Below, one piece after another: positions 54,135-62,507 of a stretch of DNA of 64,000 nt. The notes under the pieces were generated by a model. It saw only the letters and a program-made list of their open reading frames with translations, had not been told where the DNA came from and did not search any database. The translations under genes were made by a program, and so were the position numbers. The stretch is from Mycobacterium sp. ACS1612 (GTDB lineage: Bacteria > Actinomycetota > Actinomycetes > Mycobacteriales > Mycobacteriaceae): the NCBI RefSeq assembly GCF_001667505.1, contig NZ_LZHZ01000051.1, positions 1 to 64,000 of the forward strand, given 5' to 3'. Every line of letters begins with the position of its first letter. Positions within the stretch are counted from its first letter, which is position 1.

Positions 54135-55037
54135 CTAGAACCTCACGGCCGGGACGCCACACGATCCCAGGTAGCTGCGGGTGCGCTGCGCGATCGGCAG
54201 CGGTTGGTCGGGATCGCAGGGGTACATGTCCTGCTCGACAATCGCGAACACGTCGACACCGAGTTTGGCGATGGCATCGAGCAGAGGCGGCATCTCGGGG
54301 ATGCCCCGCGGCGGTTCGGTCATCGCGCCCAACTTGACCGCTTCGCCGAACGGCAGGTCCTCAGCCTCCACCTTGGCGCGCACGTCCGGATCGACCTGCT
54401 TGAGATGGAGGTATCCAATGCGCTCGGGTGCGCGGTTGATGATCGCGAGGTTGTCGCCGCCGCAATAGCTGATGTGGCCGGTATCCAGACACAGGTTCAC
54501 GAACTCGGAATCCGTACCGTCGAGGAAGCGGTAGACGTGCTCCTCGGTGTCGACGTGGCTGTCGGCGTGCGGATGGTACTGCGCACGCACACCGTACTTT
54601 TCGAACATCGCCTTGCCGAGGTCGTTCATCCCGCCGGTCTTCTTCTTCCATTGCTCGGCGGTCAGATTGCGGTCCTCGAGTACTTCACCGGTGGCCGCGT
54701 CGCGCCACATCTCGGGTATGACGACGACGTGCTTGCCGCCGACCGCGGCGGTCAGCTTCGCGACGTCCTCGATCTGCCGCCACACGGCATCCCACGAATT
54801 CTCTTGATGCAGATGCTCGAAAACCGTACCGGCAGAGAGTTTCAGGTTGCGCGACTCGAGTTCGTCAGACAGTTTCTGCGGGTCGGTCGGCAGATAGCCG
54901 TACGGCCCCAACTCGATCCACTGGTAGCCGGACGCGGCCACCTCGTCGAGGAATCGGGTGTAGGGCGTCTGGCGGGGGTCATCGGCGAACCACACACCCC
55001 ACGAATCGGGTGCCGAACCGACGAGAATCGTGCTCAC
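54135..55037 (-). CDS. iolE: Inosose dehydratase
   Basis: 300 residues, a TIM-barrel enzyme of the AP endonuclease 2/xylose isomerase-like fold. It removes water from scyllo-inosose to give the diketone intermediate. Start sequence VGSAPDSWGVWFADDP and the metal-binding segments (VVIPEMWRD, YHPHADSHVDTEEH, CLDTGHISYCGGD) identify IolE. The GTG at 55037 has AGGA upstream and lies two bases after the iolD stop. Confidence 0.92.
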   Translation of the reverse strand: MSTILVGSAPDSWGVWFADDPRQTPYTRFLDEVAASGYQWIELGPYGYLPTDPQKLSDELESRNLKLSAGTVFEHLHQENSWDAVWRQIEDVAKLTAAVGGKHVVVIPEMWRDAATGEVLEDRNLTAEQWKKKTGGMNDLGKAMFEKYGVRAQYHPHADSHVDTEEHVYRFLDGTDSEFVNLCLDTGHISYCGGDNLAIINRAPERIGYLHLKQVDPDVRAKVEAEDLPFGEAVKLGAMTEPPRGIPEMPPLLDAIAKLGVDVFAIVEQDMYPCDPDQPLPIAQRTRSYLGSCGVPAVRF

Positions 55038-55039
55038 GG

Positions 55040-56980
55040 TCAATCCTTCGAATCGTAGGGCTTCACGTACGGGCGCTGGACCTTCTTCCACTCGGCATAC
55101 GTCTGATACGCCGCCGCGGTGGAATCCAGCGTCGAAACCTGGCTCACCGGAACGTCCCACCACGATTGGCTGTCCGGCGCGTACACCAGCGGATCGGTTT
55201 CGACATGGATGACCGTCGTGTGCTCGTTGGTCTTGGCCACCTTGACCGCGTCGGTGAATTCGGCGGCCGTCGTCACCTTGATCACGTCGGCGCCGAGGCT
55301 CGCGGCGTTGGCCGCCAGATCGACGGGAAGTTTGTCGCCCGCCAACCGCCCGGAGTCGTCGCGGTAGCGGTAGGCGGTGCCGAAACGCTGCGAGCCCAAC
55401 GACTCCGACAGTGAGCCGATCGACGCGAAACCGTGGTTCTGCACCAGCACCAGGATGATCTTCACGCCCTCCTGGACCGCGGTGGCCAGTTCGGTCGCCA
55501 TCATCAGATACGAACCGTCGCCGACAAGCACGAAGACGTCGCGGTCGGGTGCGGCCATCCGCACCCCGATGCCGCCGGCCACCTCGTATCCCATGCAGGA
55601 GTAGCCGTATTCGACGTGATAGCCCTTGCGGTCGCGGGTGCGCCACAGCTTGTGCAGGTCGCCGGGCATCGACCCCGCGGCGCACACGACCACGTCGTGT
55701 GGATCTGACAGCGTGTTGGCGAGCCCGATCACCTGGCTCTGGTTCAGCGCACTGCCGTCGTCCTCCACCCGGTAGGCCGCCGACACCGTGTCATTCCACT
55801 GCTGAGCCAACTGGACTGTCCGAGAGCGGTATTGGTCACCGACGGTGTACCCGTCGAGAGCCTCGGAGAGCGCTTCGAGCGCCTCGCGGGCGTCGGCCAC
55901 CACCGAAAGGCCACTCTGCTTCACGGCGTCGAACGACGCGACGTTGATGTTCACGAATCGCACGCTGGGGTCGTTGAACGCGGTGCGCGACGCACTGGTG
56001 AAGTCGCTGTAGCGGGTGCCGATCCCGATCACCACGTCAGCCTCGGCGGCCAGCGCGTTGGCCGCGGTGGTGCCTGTCGAACCGACCGCGCCGACCTCCT
56101 GCGGATGGTCGTACGGCAGCGATCCCTTACCTGCCTGCGTCTCCGACACCGGAATGCCGGTCTTCTCGACGAAGGCAGCTAACGCATCGTTGGCGCCGGA
56201 GTAGATCACGCCGCCGCCCGCGACGATCAGCGGTCGCTGCGCGGACCGGATCACCTCCGCCGCCCTGGCGATCACCGAGCGTTCCGGGACAGGCCTTGCG
56301 ATGTGCCACGTCCGTTCGGCGAACAGCGATTCCGGCCAGTCGAAGGCCTCGGCCTGCACGTCCTGCGGTAGCGCGATCGTCGCCGCGCCCGTCTCGACCG
56401 GATCCGTGAGCACCCGCATCGCGCCGAGCAGCGCCGACGGCAACTGCTCGGGGCGCCACACCCGGTCGAAAAACCGGGACAGCGGCTTGAACGCGTCGTT
56501 GACGGTCAACTCGCTGTCGTGGGGCTGTTCCAGGCCCTGCAGCACCGGTGCGCTGACCCGCGTCGCGAACGTGTCCGACGGCAGCAACAGCACCGGAAGC
56601 CGGTTGATGGTGGCCAGCGCCGCCCCGGTGAGCATGTTCGTCGATCCTGGTCCGATGCTGGCTGTCACCGCCCAGGTCTGCAACCGGTCCTTCTGCCGCG
56701 CGTACGCCGCCGCGGTGTGCACCATGGCTTGTTCGTTGCGGCCCAACACATATCGCAGCGATGGTTCGTTCTCGCTGAGTTCGGCTTGCAGCAGCGCCTG
56801 CCCGATGCCCGCCACGTTGCCGTGCCCGAAGATGCCCAGGCAACCTGCGAAGAACTTGGTGCGCTCACCGTCGCGTTCGACATACTGATTCGCCAGGAAC
56901 CGAATGGTGGCCTGGGCGACCGTCAGTCGCACCGTCGGCTCGGTATCGGGCGCCTTGAATGCGGATGCTTTGGAGACCAC
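55040..56980 (-). CDS. iolD: Trihydroxycyclohexane-1,2-dione hydrolase
   Basis: 646 residues, a thiamine-diphosphate enzyme that opens the inositol-derived ring to 5-deoxy-glucuronate. The N-terminal pyrimidine-binding domain holds the catalytic Glu region (GQALLQAELSENEPS). The ThDP/Mg motif is GDGSYLMMATEL continuing to QNHG. Start GTG at 56980, one base after the iolB stop. The C-terminal extension beyond the ThDP motif is typical of IolD. Confidence 0.93.
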   Translation of the reverse strand: MVSKASAFKAPDTEPTVRLTVAQATIRFLANQYVERDGERTKFFAGCLGIFGHGNVAGIGQALLQAELSENEPSLRYVLGRNEQAMVHTAAAYARQKDRLQTWAVTASIGPGSTNMLTGAALATINRLPVLLLPSDTFATRVSAPVLQGLEQPHDSELTVNDAFKPLSRFFDRVWRPEQLPSALLGAMRVLTDPVETGAATIALPQDVQAEAFDWPESLFAERTWHIARPVPERSVIARAAEVIRSAQRPLIVAGGGVIYSGANDALAAFVEKTGIPVSETQAGKGSLPYDHPQEVGAVGSTGTTAANALAAEADVVIGIGTRYSDFTSASRTAFNDPSVRFVNINVASFDAVKQSGLSVVADAREALEALSEALDGYTVGDQYRSRTVQLAQQWNDTVSAAYRVEDDGSALNQSQVIGLANTLSDPHDVVVCAAGSMPGDLHKLWRTRDRKGYHVEYGYSCMGYEVAGGIGVRMAAPDRDVFVLVGDGSYLMMATELATAVQEGVKIILVLVQNHGFASIGSLSESLGSQRFGTAYRYRDDSGRLAGDKLPVDLAANAASLGADVIKVTTAAEFTDAVKVAKTNEHTTVIHVETDPLVYAPDSQSWWDVPVSQVSTLDSTAAAYQTYAEWKKVQRPYVKPYDSKD

Positions 56981-56981
56981 G

Positions 56982-57842
56982 TCACACTCCCCGTGAACGC
57001 AGGGGCAGCCGTGGGTCGACCTCCTGGCTTTCCCAGGTGCCGCGCAACCAGGCGTGTTCGGGATCGTCGACGATCTTCCACGCGCGTTCCTCGCCGGGAC
57101 CGGCCATCACGTTCAGGTAGTACATGTGATAGCCCGGCGCGGCGACCGACGGGCCGTGGTAACCGTGCGGGACGAGCACCACGTCGCCGCTGCGGACTTC
57201 TTCGAGCACCTCGATCGGGCGGTCCGGGGTGCCGTAGACACGGTGGTAGCCGAAACCGCGGGAACTATCTGGGCCCGAATCGATTTCGAAATAGTAGATC
57301 TCCTCCAACTCCGACTCGACCGCAGTGTTCTGATCGTGTTTGTGGGCGGGATAGCTCGACCAGTTGCCGCCGGGGGTGATCACTTCGCAGGCGATCAGCG
57401 AGTCGGCTTCGAAAACGCCCGCGGTGCCGAAGTTGTGCACCTGGCGGCTGCAGTTGCCGGTGCCGCGGAGCTCGACCGGTACGTCGCTAGCGGCCACCCG
57501 GCGGTTCGGCAGCGGGCGTTTGGCCCGGGCGCCGCAGATCGCGAACCGGCCTTCCCCAGCCAGCGTGTAGGTCTGGCCGGTGCCGATATAGACCATGTCG
57601 GCGGGGCCGTCGAAAACCGATGCGCGCGGGCTCAATTGGAATACCTCGCCGCCCGCGGTCACCGAACCGCCACCGGCCAGCGGCAGGATCATCACCTCCG
57701 TGCCGCCGGTGTCGCGGGTCAGATCCGCGCCGAGTTCGACGACCTGAAGGCTGGACTCCGACCATCCCGCCGACTCAGGCGTGACGTCGACGGTGTACGG
57801 GGGAGTCGCGGACCGAGCCGGAATGTAGTACTTGCTCTGCAT
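56982..57842 (-). CDS. iolB: 5-Deoxy-glucuronate isomerase
   Basis: 286 residues, two cupin folds. It converts 5-deoxy-glucuronate to 2-deoxy-5-keto-gluconate. Cupin metal ligands are in YPAHKHDQNTAVESELEEIY, and VLVPHGYHGPSVAAPGYHMYYLNVMAGP is the family C-terminal motif. ATG 57842 follows GGTGAGG; a GTG two codons earlier overlaps the upstream stop and is possible. In C. glutamicum the gene iolA would precede it; here it does not. Confidence 0.92.
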   Translation of the reverse strand: MQSKYYIPARSATPPYTVDVTPESAGWSESSLQVVELGADLTRDTGGTEVMILPLAGGGSVTAGGEVFQLSPRASVFDGPADMVYIGTGQTYTLAGEGRFAICGARAKRPLPNRRVAASDVPVELRGTGNCSRQVHNFGTAGVFEADSLIACEVITPGGNWSSYPAHKHDQNTAVESELEEIYYFEIDSGPDSSRGFGYHRVYGTPDRPIEVLEEVRSGDVVLVPHGYHGPSVAAPGYHMYYLNVMAGPGEERAWKIVDDPEHAWLRGTWESQEVDPRLPLRSRGV

Positions 57843-57844
57843 GT

Positions 57845-58726
57845 TCACCTCACCATCGAGACTGCGGTTGCCACCGCGGAACTGACGTCGTCATCTGCTG
57901 GGTAGAGCAGTGTGCGGCCGACGATCAGGCCACGCACCGAGGGCAACGCGAGTGCCTTCTCCCAACTGGCGAAAGCCTCGTCGGGATCGGCCGGGTCGCC
58001 GCCGAGCAGCAGCGTCGGCAGCGTCGTCGACTCCATCACCCGTTCCATCTCGTCGACCACCGGCAGCTTCATCCAGGTGTACGCCGACGTCGAGCCCAAC
58101 CCCTGACCGATGTGCACCGACTTGATCACCGCATCGGGAGAAAGGTCGTTGCGCACCTTGCCGTCCACCCGCGACGACATGAACGGTTCGACCATCGCGA
58201 TCAGCTTGTGCGACGCGAGTTCGTCGACGGCCCGCGCACAACACTCCAGCGTGGCGACCGTGCCGGGGTCGCTAAGGTCAATGCGGCACAACATCTTTCC
58301 GCCGTTCATCCGCATCGCCGCGGTGGCGGCGGCGGTGGTTGCCGTCATCCGGTCGTCGAGTTCGAAAACCGCACCTGCCAGGCCGCCGCGGTTCATCGAC
58401 GAAAACACCACCTTGTCTTCGAGCGCGCCCAACAGCACCAGGTCGTCGAGGATGTCGGCGGTCGCCAACACGCCGTCGACGCCGGGGTCGGCCAGCGCCA
58501 CCCGCAACCGATCCAACAGGTCGGTGCGACTGTTCATCGCCGTCGGCCGCGAACCGACCGACAGTGCACCGCGCGCGGGGTGATCGGCTGCGACGATCAT
58601 CAGCCTGCCGTTGCCGCGCACGGCAGGCCGGGTGACACGGTGTTGCCACGCCCGGTCGATCGCTTCGGGGTCGCGCGCGCGCACCTCGGTGATCTCGGTG
58701 TAGCTGCTGCACACAGCGCTAGACAT
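57845..58726 (-). CDS. Cgl0159-type (beta/alpha)8 protein, probable inositol-pathway aldolase
   Basis: 293 residues of a class I aldolase-like TIM barrel, as found beside iolC in corynebacterial and mycobacterial inositol operons. Segments such as RLMIVAADHPARGAL, GGKMLCRIDL and MVEPFMSSRVDG hold the likely phosphate and Schiff-base residues. It probably cleaves 2-deoxy-5-keto-gluconate-6-phosphate into dihydroxyacetone phosphate and malonate semialdehyde, the IolJ step. The function is inferred from context and fold. Its ATG overlaps the iolC end by eight bases. Confidence 0.75.
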   Translation of the reverse strand: MSSAVCSSYTEITEVRARDPEAIDRAWQHRVTRPAVRGNGRLMIVAADHPARGALSVGSRPTAMNSRTDLLDRLRVALADPGVDGVLATADILDDLVLLGALEDKVVFSSMNRGGLAGAVFELDDRMTATTAAATAAMRMNGGKMLCRIDLSDPGTVATLECCARAVDELASHKLIAMVEPFMSSRVDGKVRNDLSPDAVIKSVHIGQGLGSTSAYTWMKLPVVDEMERVMESTTLPTLLLGGDPADPDEAFASWEKALALPSVRGLIVGRTLLYPADDDVSSAVATAVSMVR

Positions 58727-59687
58727 TGGCGGCCTCCGCGGCCTTTTCGGCGAGTTCGGCGACCTCCGCGGCGGTCGGCATGGCCGTCGAGCATTCCAAC
58801 CGCGAAGCGACGATGGCGCCTGCAGCGTTCGCATAACGCAACGTCTTCTCCAACGGCCAGCCGTGCAGCAACCCGTGGCACAGGCTGCCGCCGAACGCGT
58901 CACCGGCGCCCAGCCCGTTGACGACCTCGACCTCGGTGGGCGCCACCACGACATGCGAGTTCCGGGTTTTGCCGAGCACACCACGGGGGCCCTGTTTGAC
59001 GATCGCCAGTTCGACGCCGAGGTCCAGTAGCGCGTCGGCAGCCTTCTGCGGCTCGCGTTCACCGACGGCGATCTCACACTCCTCGCTGTTGCCGACCGCA
59101 ACGGTCACGTGCTGCAGCGCGCGTTGCACCTGTTCGGTGGCCGCAGCAGGCGTCTCCCAGAACATCGGCCGGTAGTCGAGGTCCAACACGGTGAACGGCC
59201 GACGCTCGCGCGCTTCCCACGCCGCGAAATGCGCGCTGCGACTGGGCTCCTCGGACAGCCCGGTCACCGTGGACCAATACAGCCGGGCGCTCCGCACCGC
59301 GTCGGTGTCGATCTCGTCGGCACGCACCTGAAGGTCCGGGGCGCTCGGCTTGCGATAGAAGTACAGCGGGAAGTTGTCAGGCGGGAAGATCTCGCAGAAC
59401 GTCACCGGGGTCGGGTACTCGGCGTGCGTCGCCACGTATCGGTTGTCGACGCCGAGGCGTGCCAACTCTTCGCGCACGAACACGCCGAACGGGTCGTCGC
59501 CGGCGCCGGAGATCAGTGCTGCGCTGTTGCCGAGCCGTGCCGCGGCCACCGCCACGTTGGCGGCGCTGCCGCCCAGAAACTTGCCGAACGACTCGACATC
59601 CTGCAGCCCGACACCGACCTGCAGTGGATAGATGTCGACGCCGCTACGCCCGATGGCAAGGACGTCAAATGGCTGGGGGGTAGTCAA
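58719..59687 (-). CDS. iolC: 5-Dehydro-2-deoxygluconokinase
   Basis: 322 residues of the PfkB sugar-kinase family. It phosphorylates 2-deoxy-5-keto-gluconate. The sugar-binding FLGGSAANVAVAAARLG and the C-terminal anion-hole/catalytic motif VNGLGAGDAFGGSLCHG (catalytic Asp) are clear. The start is taken as TTG 59687 because GAAGGG lies six bases before it; a GTG at 59741 would add 18 residues without a good ribosome site. It is first in the operon. Confidence 0.88.
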   Translation of the reverse strand: MTTPQPFDVLAIGRSGVDIYPLQVGVGLQDVESFGKFLGGSAANVAVAAARLGNSAALISGAGDDPFGVFVREELARLGVDNRYVATHAEYPTPVTFCEIFPPDNFPLYFYRKPSAPDLQVRADEIDTDAVRSARLYWSTVTGLSEEPSRSAHFAAWEARERRPFTVLDLDYRPMFWETPAAATEQVQRALQHVTVAVGNSEECEIAVGEREPQKAADALLDLGVELAIVKQGPRGVLGKTRNSHVVVAPTEVEVVNGLGAGDAFGGSLCHGLLHGWPLEKTLRYANAAGAIVASRLECSTAMPTAAEVAELAEKAAEAANV

Positions 59688-59748
59688 AGTCAGCCCTTCT
59701 AGGGTGGGTGATGGTTCGGTAACGACTGTGCCCCGCGTCACGGAGCGC

Positions 59749-59798
59749 TGTCAATACTTTGTCCTGACATTCTATCTTTCGATCATGCGATGTTAGGA
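59749..59798. promoter_or_regulatory. iol operon promoter with IolR-type operator
   Basis: On the minus strand, TTGACA (59749-59754) is a good -35. Five bases upstream is the palindrome TGTCCTGACA (59760-59769), which fits KGWCHTRACA, the motif I recall for C. glutamicum IolR. A related half-site, ATGTTAGGA (59790-59798), lies inverted 19 bases away from TCCTGACAT and close to the GntR gene's own promoter. The same block occurs at 61434-61454. Confidence 0.7.
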
Positions 59799-59841
59799 TG
59801 CAGCTACTCTTCATCTGGTCCGACACGAGATCGGAGACGAC

Positions 59842-60573
59842 GTGGCCCTGACGGTGGAGCTCGACAGGTCGAGCCCTGTCCCTCTCTACTATCAGCTCGC
59901 TCAAGCCATCGAGGCGGCGATCCGTGACGGCGAACTCGCGCCGGGCGATCGCTTCGAAAACGAACTCGCGCTGGCAAAGCGGCTGACCTTGTCCAGGCCG
60001 ACCACTCGGCGTGCGATCCAGGAATTGGTCGACAAAGGACTGCTGGTGCGCAAGCGGGGGGTGGGCACCCAGGTGGTGCAGAACCCCGTGCACCGACGGG
60101 TCGAGTTGACCAGCCTGTTCGACGATTTGGCGCGCGCGGGTCAGGAGCCGACGACTCAGTTGCTCGAGTACCGGGTCGGGCCCGCTGACGAAGAGGTCGC
60201 CCGCGAACTCAACTTGGCCGAGGACCGCGAGGTGGTGTCCATCCACCGGCTGCGGAGCGCCAACGGTGAGCCGCTCGCCGTGATGACGAACCATCTGCCT
60301 GTGGAGATCGCACCGGAACCGGGGGAGCTGGAGAACAACGGGCTCTATCAATCGCTGCGGGCCCGCGGCGTGCACATCCGGCTGGCGCGGCAGCGCATTG
60401 GTGCGCGAGGCGCGACGCGTTCGGAGGCGCGGTTGCTCGACGAGAAACCCAACGCGCCGCTGCTGACCATGTCGCGCACGGCTTTTGATGATTCCGGCAG
60501 TGCGGTCGAGTTCGGCACGCATTGTTATCGGGCCTCGCGCTACTACTTCGATACCACGCTGGTCGACCGCTGA
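59842..60573 (+). CDS. iolR: GntR/HutC-family regulator of the inositol genes
   Basis: 243 residues. The N-terminal winged helix (PLYYQLAQAIEAAIRDGEL to RPTTRRAIQELVDKGLLVR) is GntR type. The C-terminal UTRA ligand domain (about 80-240) puts it in the HutC subgroup. GTG start behind GGAG. It diverges from iolC with two operator-like sites in the gap, and matching sites stand before the ABC transporter. The likely signal is inositol or a breakdown intermediate. The name iolR is by context with C. glutamicum. Confidence 0.8.
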   Translation: MALTVELDRSSPVPLYYQLAQAIEAAIRDGELAPGDRFENELALAKRLTLSRPTTRRAIQELVDKGLLVRKRGVGTQVVQNPVHRRVELTSLFDDLARAGQEPTTQLLEYRVGPADEEVARELNLAEDREVVSIHRLRSANGEPLAVMTNHLPVEIAPEPGELENNGLYQSLRARGVHIRLARQRIGARGATRSEARLLDEKPNAPLLTMSRTAFDDSGSAVEFGTHCYRASRYYFDTTLVDR

Positions 60574-60592
60574 CGTTCTGCGTCTGCTCGCG

Positions 60593-61369
60593 CTATTGAC
60601 TGAACGCGCGACGGAAGGCTTTCAGCGCTGCCTCGCTGTCGCCCGAGGCCCATGCCTCCATCCCGACCGTCCCGGCAAACCCGATGTCGCGCAACGCCTT
60701 CGCGATAGCAGGGTAGTGGATTTCGCCGGTGCCCGGTTCGCAACGGCCCGGCACATCGGCGACCTGGATCTCACCGATAGCGTCGCCGCATCGCCGCACC
60801 AGCTCGATCAGGTTTCCCTCGCCGATCTGTGCGTGGTAGAGGTCAAGCATCATCTTGACGTTGGGATGCCCGACGCCTTCCACCAACGCCAGTGTGTCCT
60901 TGGCGCGCGCCAGCGGAACGCCGGGGTGGTCGATGATGGTGTTGAGGTTTTCCAGGCAGAACGTCACACCGGCCGCGGCACCGAGCTCGCCGATACGCTC
61001 CAGCGTGCGCAACGCAGTAGTCCACATCTGGCCATCGGCGCGATAGCGAGGCCGCGCCGCTTTGCCGTCGACCAGCTCGGCGGTATGCAGGTTCAGCCGC
61101 GAAACGCCAAGGCTTTCAGCGACTTTGATGGACAACTCGGCGGTTCGCACCACGTCGTCGGCGGTGGCGGGGTCGATGAGGTCGCCATGCAGATACCCCG
61201 TCATAGACGAGAACCGGGCACCCGTACCGGCCAGCGCACGCAAATCCTTGTCGTGCCAGCTCCAGATCTCGACCGCGAACCCCATGTCGTCGATGCGACG
61301 GATACGGTCGATGATCGGAAGGTTCGTGAACACCATCTCCGCGCACACCGCGAGCTGGAAGCCGCTCAT
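60593..61369 (-). CDS. Hydroxypyruvate isomerase-like TIM-barrel protein
   Basis: 258 residues of the sugar phosphate isomerase/epimerase superfamily (Hyi type). Metal-binding acidic and His residues lie in FCLENLNT, MMLDLYHAQIGEGN and IQVADVPGRCEPGTGEIHYP. In inositol clusters such genes are labelled IolH or IolO; an epimerase or isomerase step for inositol isomers is possible. It converges on the GntR gene (19 bp) and diverges from the ABC transporter across the second operator. Confidence 0.78.
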   Translation of the reverse strand: MSGFQLAVCAEMVFTNLPIIDRIRRIDDMGFAVEIWSWHDKDLRALAGTGARFSSMTGYLHGDLIDPATADDVVRTAELSIKVAESLGVSRLNLHTAELVDGKAARPRYRADGQMWTTALRTLERIGELGAAAGVTFCLENLNTIIDHPGVPLARAKDTLALVEGVGHPNVKMMLDLYHAQIGEGNLIELVRRCGDAIGEIQVADVPGRCEPGTGEIHYPAIAKALRDIGFAGTVGMEAWASGDSEAALKAFRRAFSQ

Positions 61370-61407
61370 AGGGTTGCCACCTCCGTCGTGTTGACCAGCA
61401 GCGACGA

Positions 61408-61477
61408 CCCTAACATTTGATGTGCAGTCCTAATGTCAGGACAAAGTCTTGACTTTCGGCTGTGAGCCGTATTACAT
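61408..61477. promoter_or_regulatory. ABC transporter promoter with IolR-type operator
   Basis: CCCTAACAT (61408-61416), 16 bases, ATGTCAGGA (61433-61441) form an inverted pair. The right arm is part of TGTCAGGACA (61434-61443), the complement of TGTCCTGACA. Five bases later is a -35 TTGACT (61449-61454), with TATTAC or TTACAT as possible -10. The stretch from AATGTCAGGACAAAGT into TTGAC is identical, apart from one base, to the iolC promoter. Confidence 0.7.
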
Positions 61478-61520
61478 CGAGCCAGCAGGCGTTCCACGCC
61501 GCACCCGAGGAGGAGAAACA

Positions 61521-62507
61521 ATGAAGTTCAGCCGACTGGCGGCGATCACCGGAACCAGCGTCCTCGTGCTCGGTATCGCGTCATGTTCGAGCACCGGGGG
61601 CAAGCCCCAGGAGTCGGGCAGCGGCGGGGGCGGCGGCACCGCCGACACGCCGCGGATGACGATCGCGATGGTCACTCACGAAGTGCCCGGCGACTCGTTC
61701 TGGGACCTGATCCGCAAGGGTGCAGAAGCGGCCGCGAAGAAGGACAACATCGAACTTCGTTACTCCAACGACCCCGAGGCGCCCAACCAGGCCAACCTGG
61801 TCCAGACGGCGGTGGACAGCGGCGTCAAGGGCATCGCCGTGACGTTGGCCAAACCCGACGCCATGCGCGCGGCCGTGCAGGGCGCCGAAGCCAAGGGCAT
61901 CCCCGTCGTCGCATTCAACGCCGGCCTCAAGGACTGGCAGGCGATGGGGGTCAAGGAGTACTTCGGTCAGGACGGCTTCATCGCCGGGCAGAGCGCAGGC
62001 GACCGGCTGACCAAGGAAGGCGCCAAGAAGGCGATCTGCGTGATCCAGGAGCAGGGCCACGTCGACCTGGAGGCCCGCTGCGCAGGCCTGAAGAGCACCT
62101 TCCCCGCCACGGAGAACCTCAACGTCAACGGCAAGGACATGCCGTCGGTCGAGTCGACGATCACCGCGAAGCTGCAACAGGATCCGAGCATCGACTACAT
62201 CGTGACGCTCGGCGCGCCGTTCGCGTTGACGGCAGTGCAGTCGGCCAAGAACGCGAACAGCAAAGCCAAGATCGGCACGTTCGACACCAATGCCGCGCTG
62301 GTCGACGCGATCAAGAACGGTGACGTGTTGTGGGCCGTGGACCAGCAGCCGTACCTGCAGGGCTACCTCGCGGTCGACTCGCTGTGGCTGTACCTGACCA
62401 ACGGAAACGTCCTCGGCGGCGGCCAACCGACCCTGACTGGCCCCGCGTTCATCGAGAAGTCGAACATCGACGCGGTCGCCGAGTACGCAAAGAACGGAAC
62501 CCGATAA
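61521..62507 (+). CDS. CUT2-family sugar/inositol-binding lipoprotein
   Basis: 328 residues. A lipoprotein signal ends at LGIASC with lipidated Cys22, followed by a Gly/Ser linker. The periplasmic binding protein type I fold starts at MTIAMVTHEVPGDSFWDLIRKG, typical of ribose/inositol-type receptors. The ATG follows GAGGAGG. With the permease and ATPase it makes a complete importer. Inositol is the most likely ligand because its promoter shares the iol operator; other sugars cannot be excluded. Confidence 0.85.
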   Translation: MKFSRLAAITGTSVLVLGIASCSSTGGKPQESGSGGGGGTADTPRMTIAMVTHEVPGDSFWDLIRKGAEAAAKKDNIELRYSNDPEAPNQANLVQTAVDSGVKGIAVTLAKPDAMRAAVQGAEAKGIPVVAFNAGLKDWQAMGVKEYFGQDGFIAGQSAGDRLTKEGAKKAICVIQEQGHVDLEARCAGLKSTFPATENLNVNGKDMPSVESTITAKLQQDPSIDYIVTLGAPFALTAVQSAKNANSKAKIGTFDTNAALVDAIKNGDVLWAVDQQPYLQGYLAVDSLWLYLTNGNVLGGGQPTLTGPAFIEKSNIDAVAEYAKNGTR

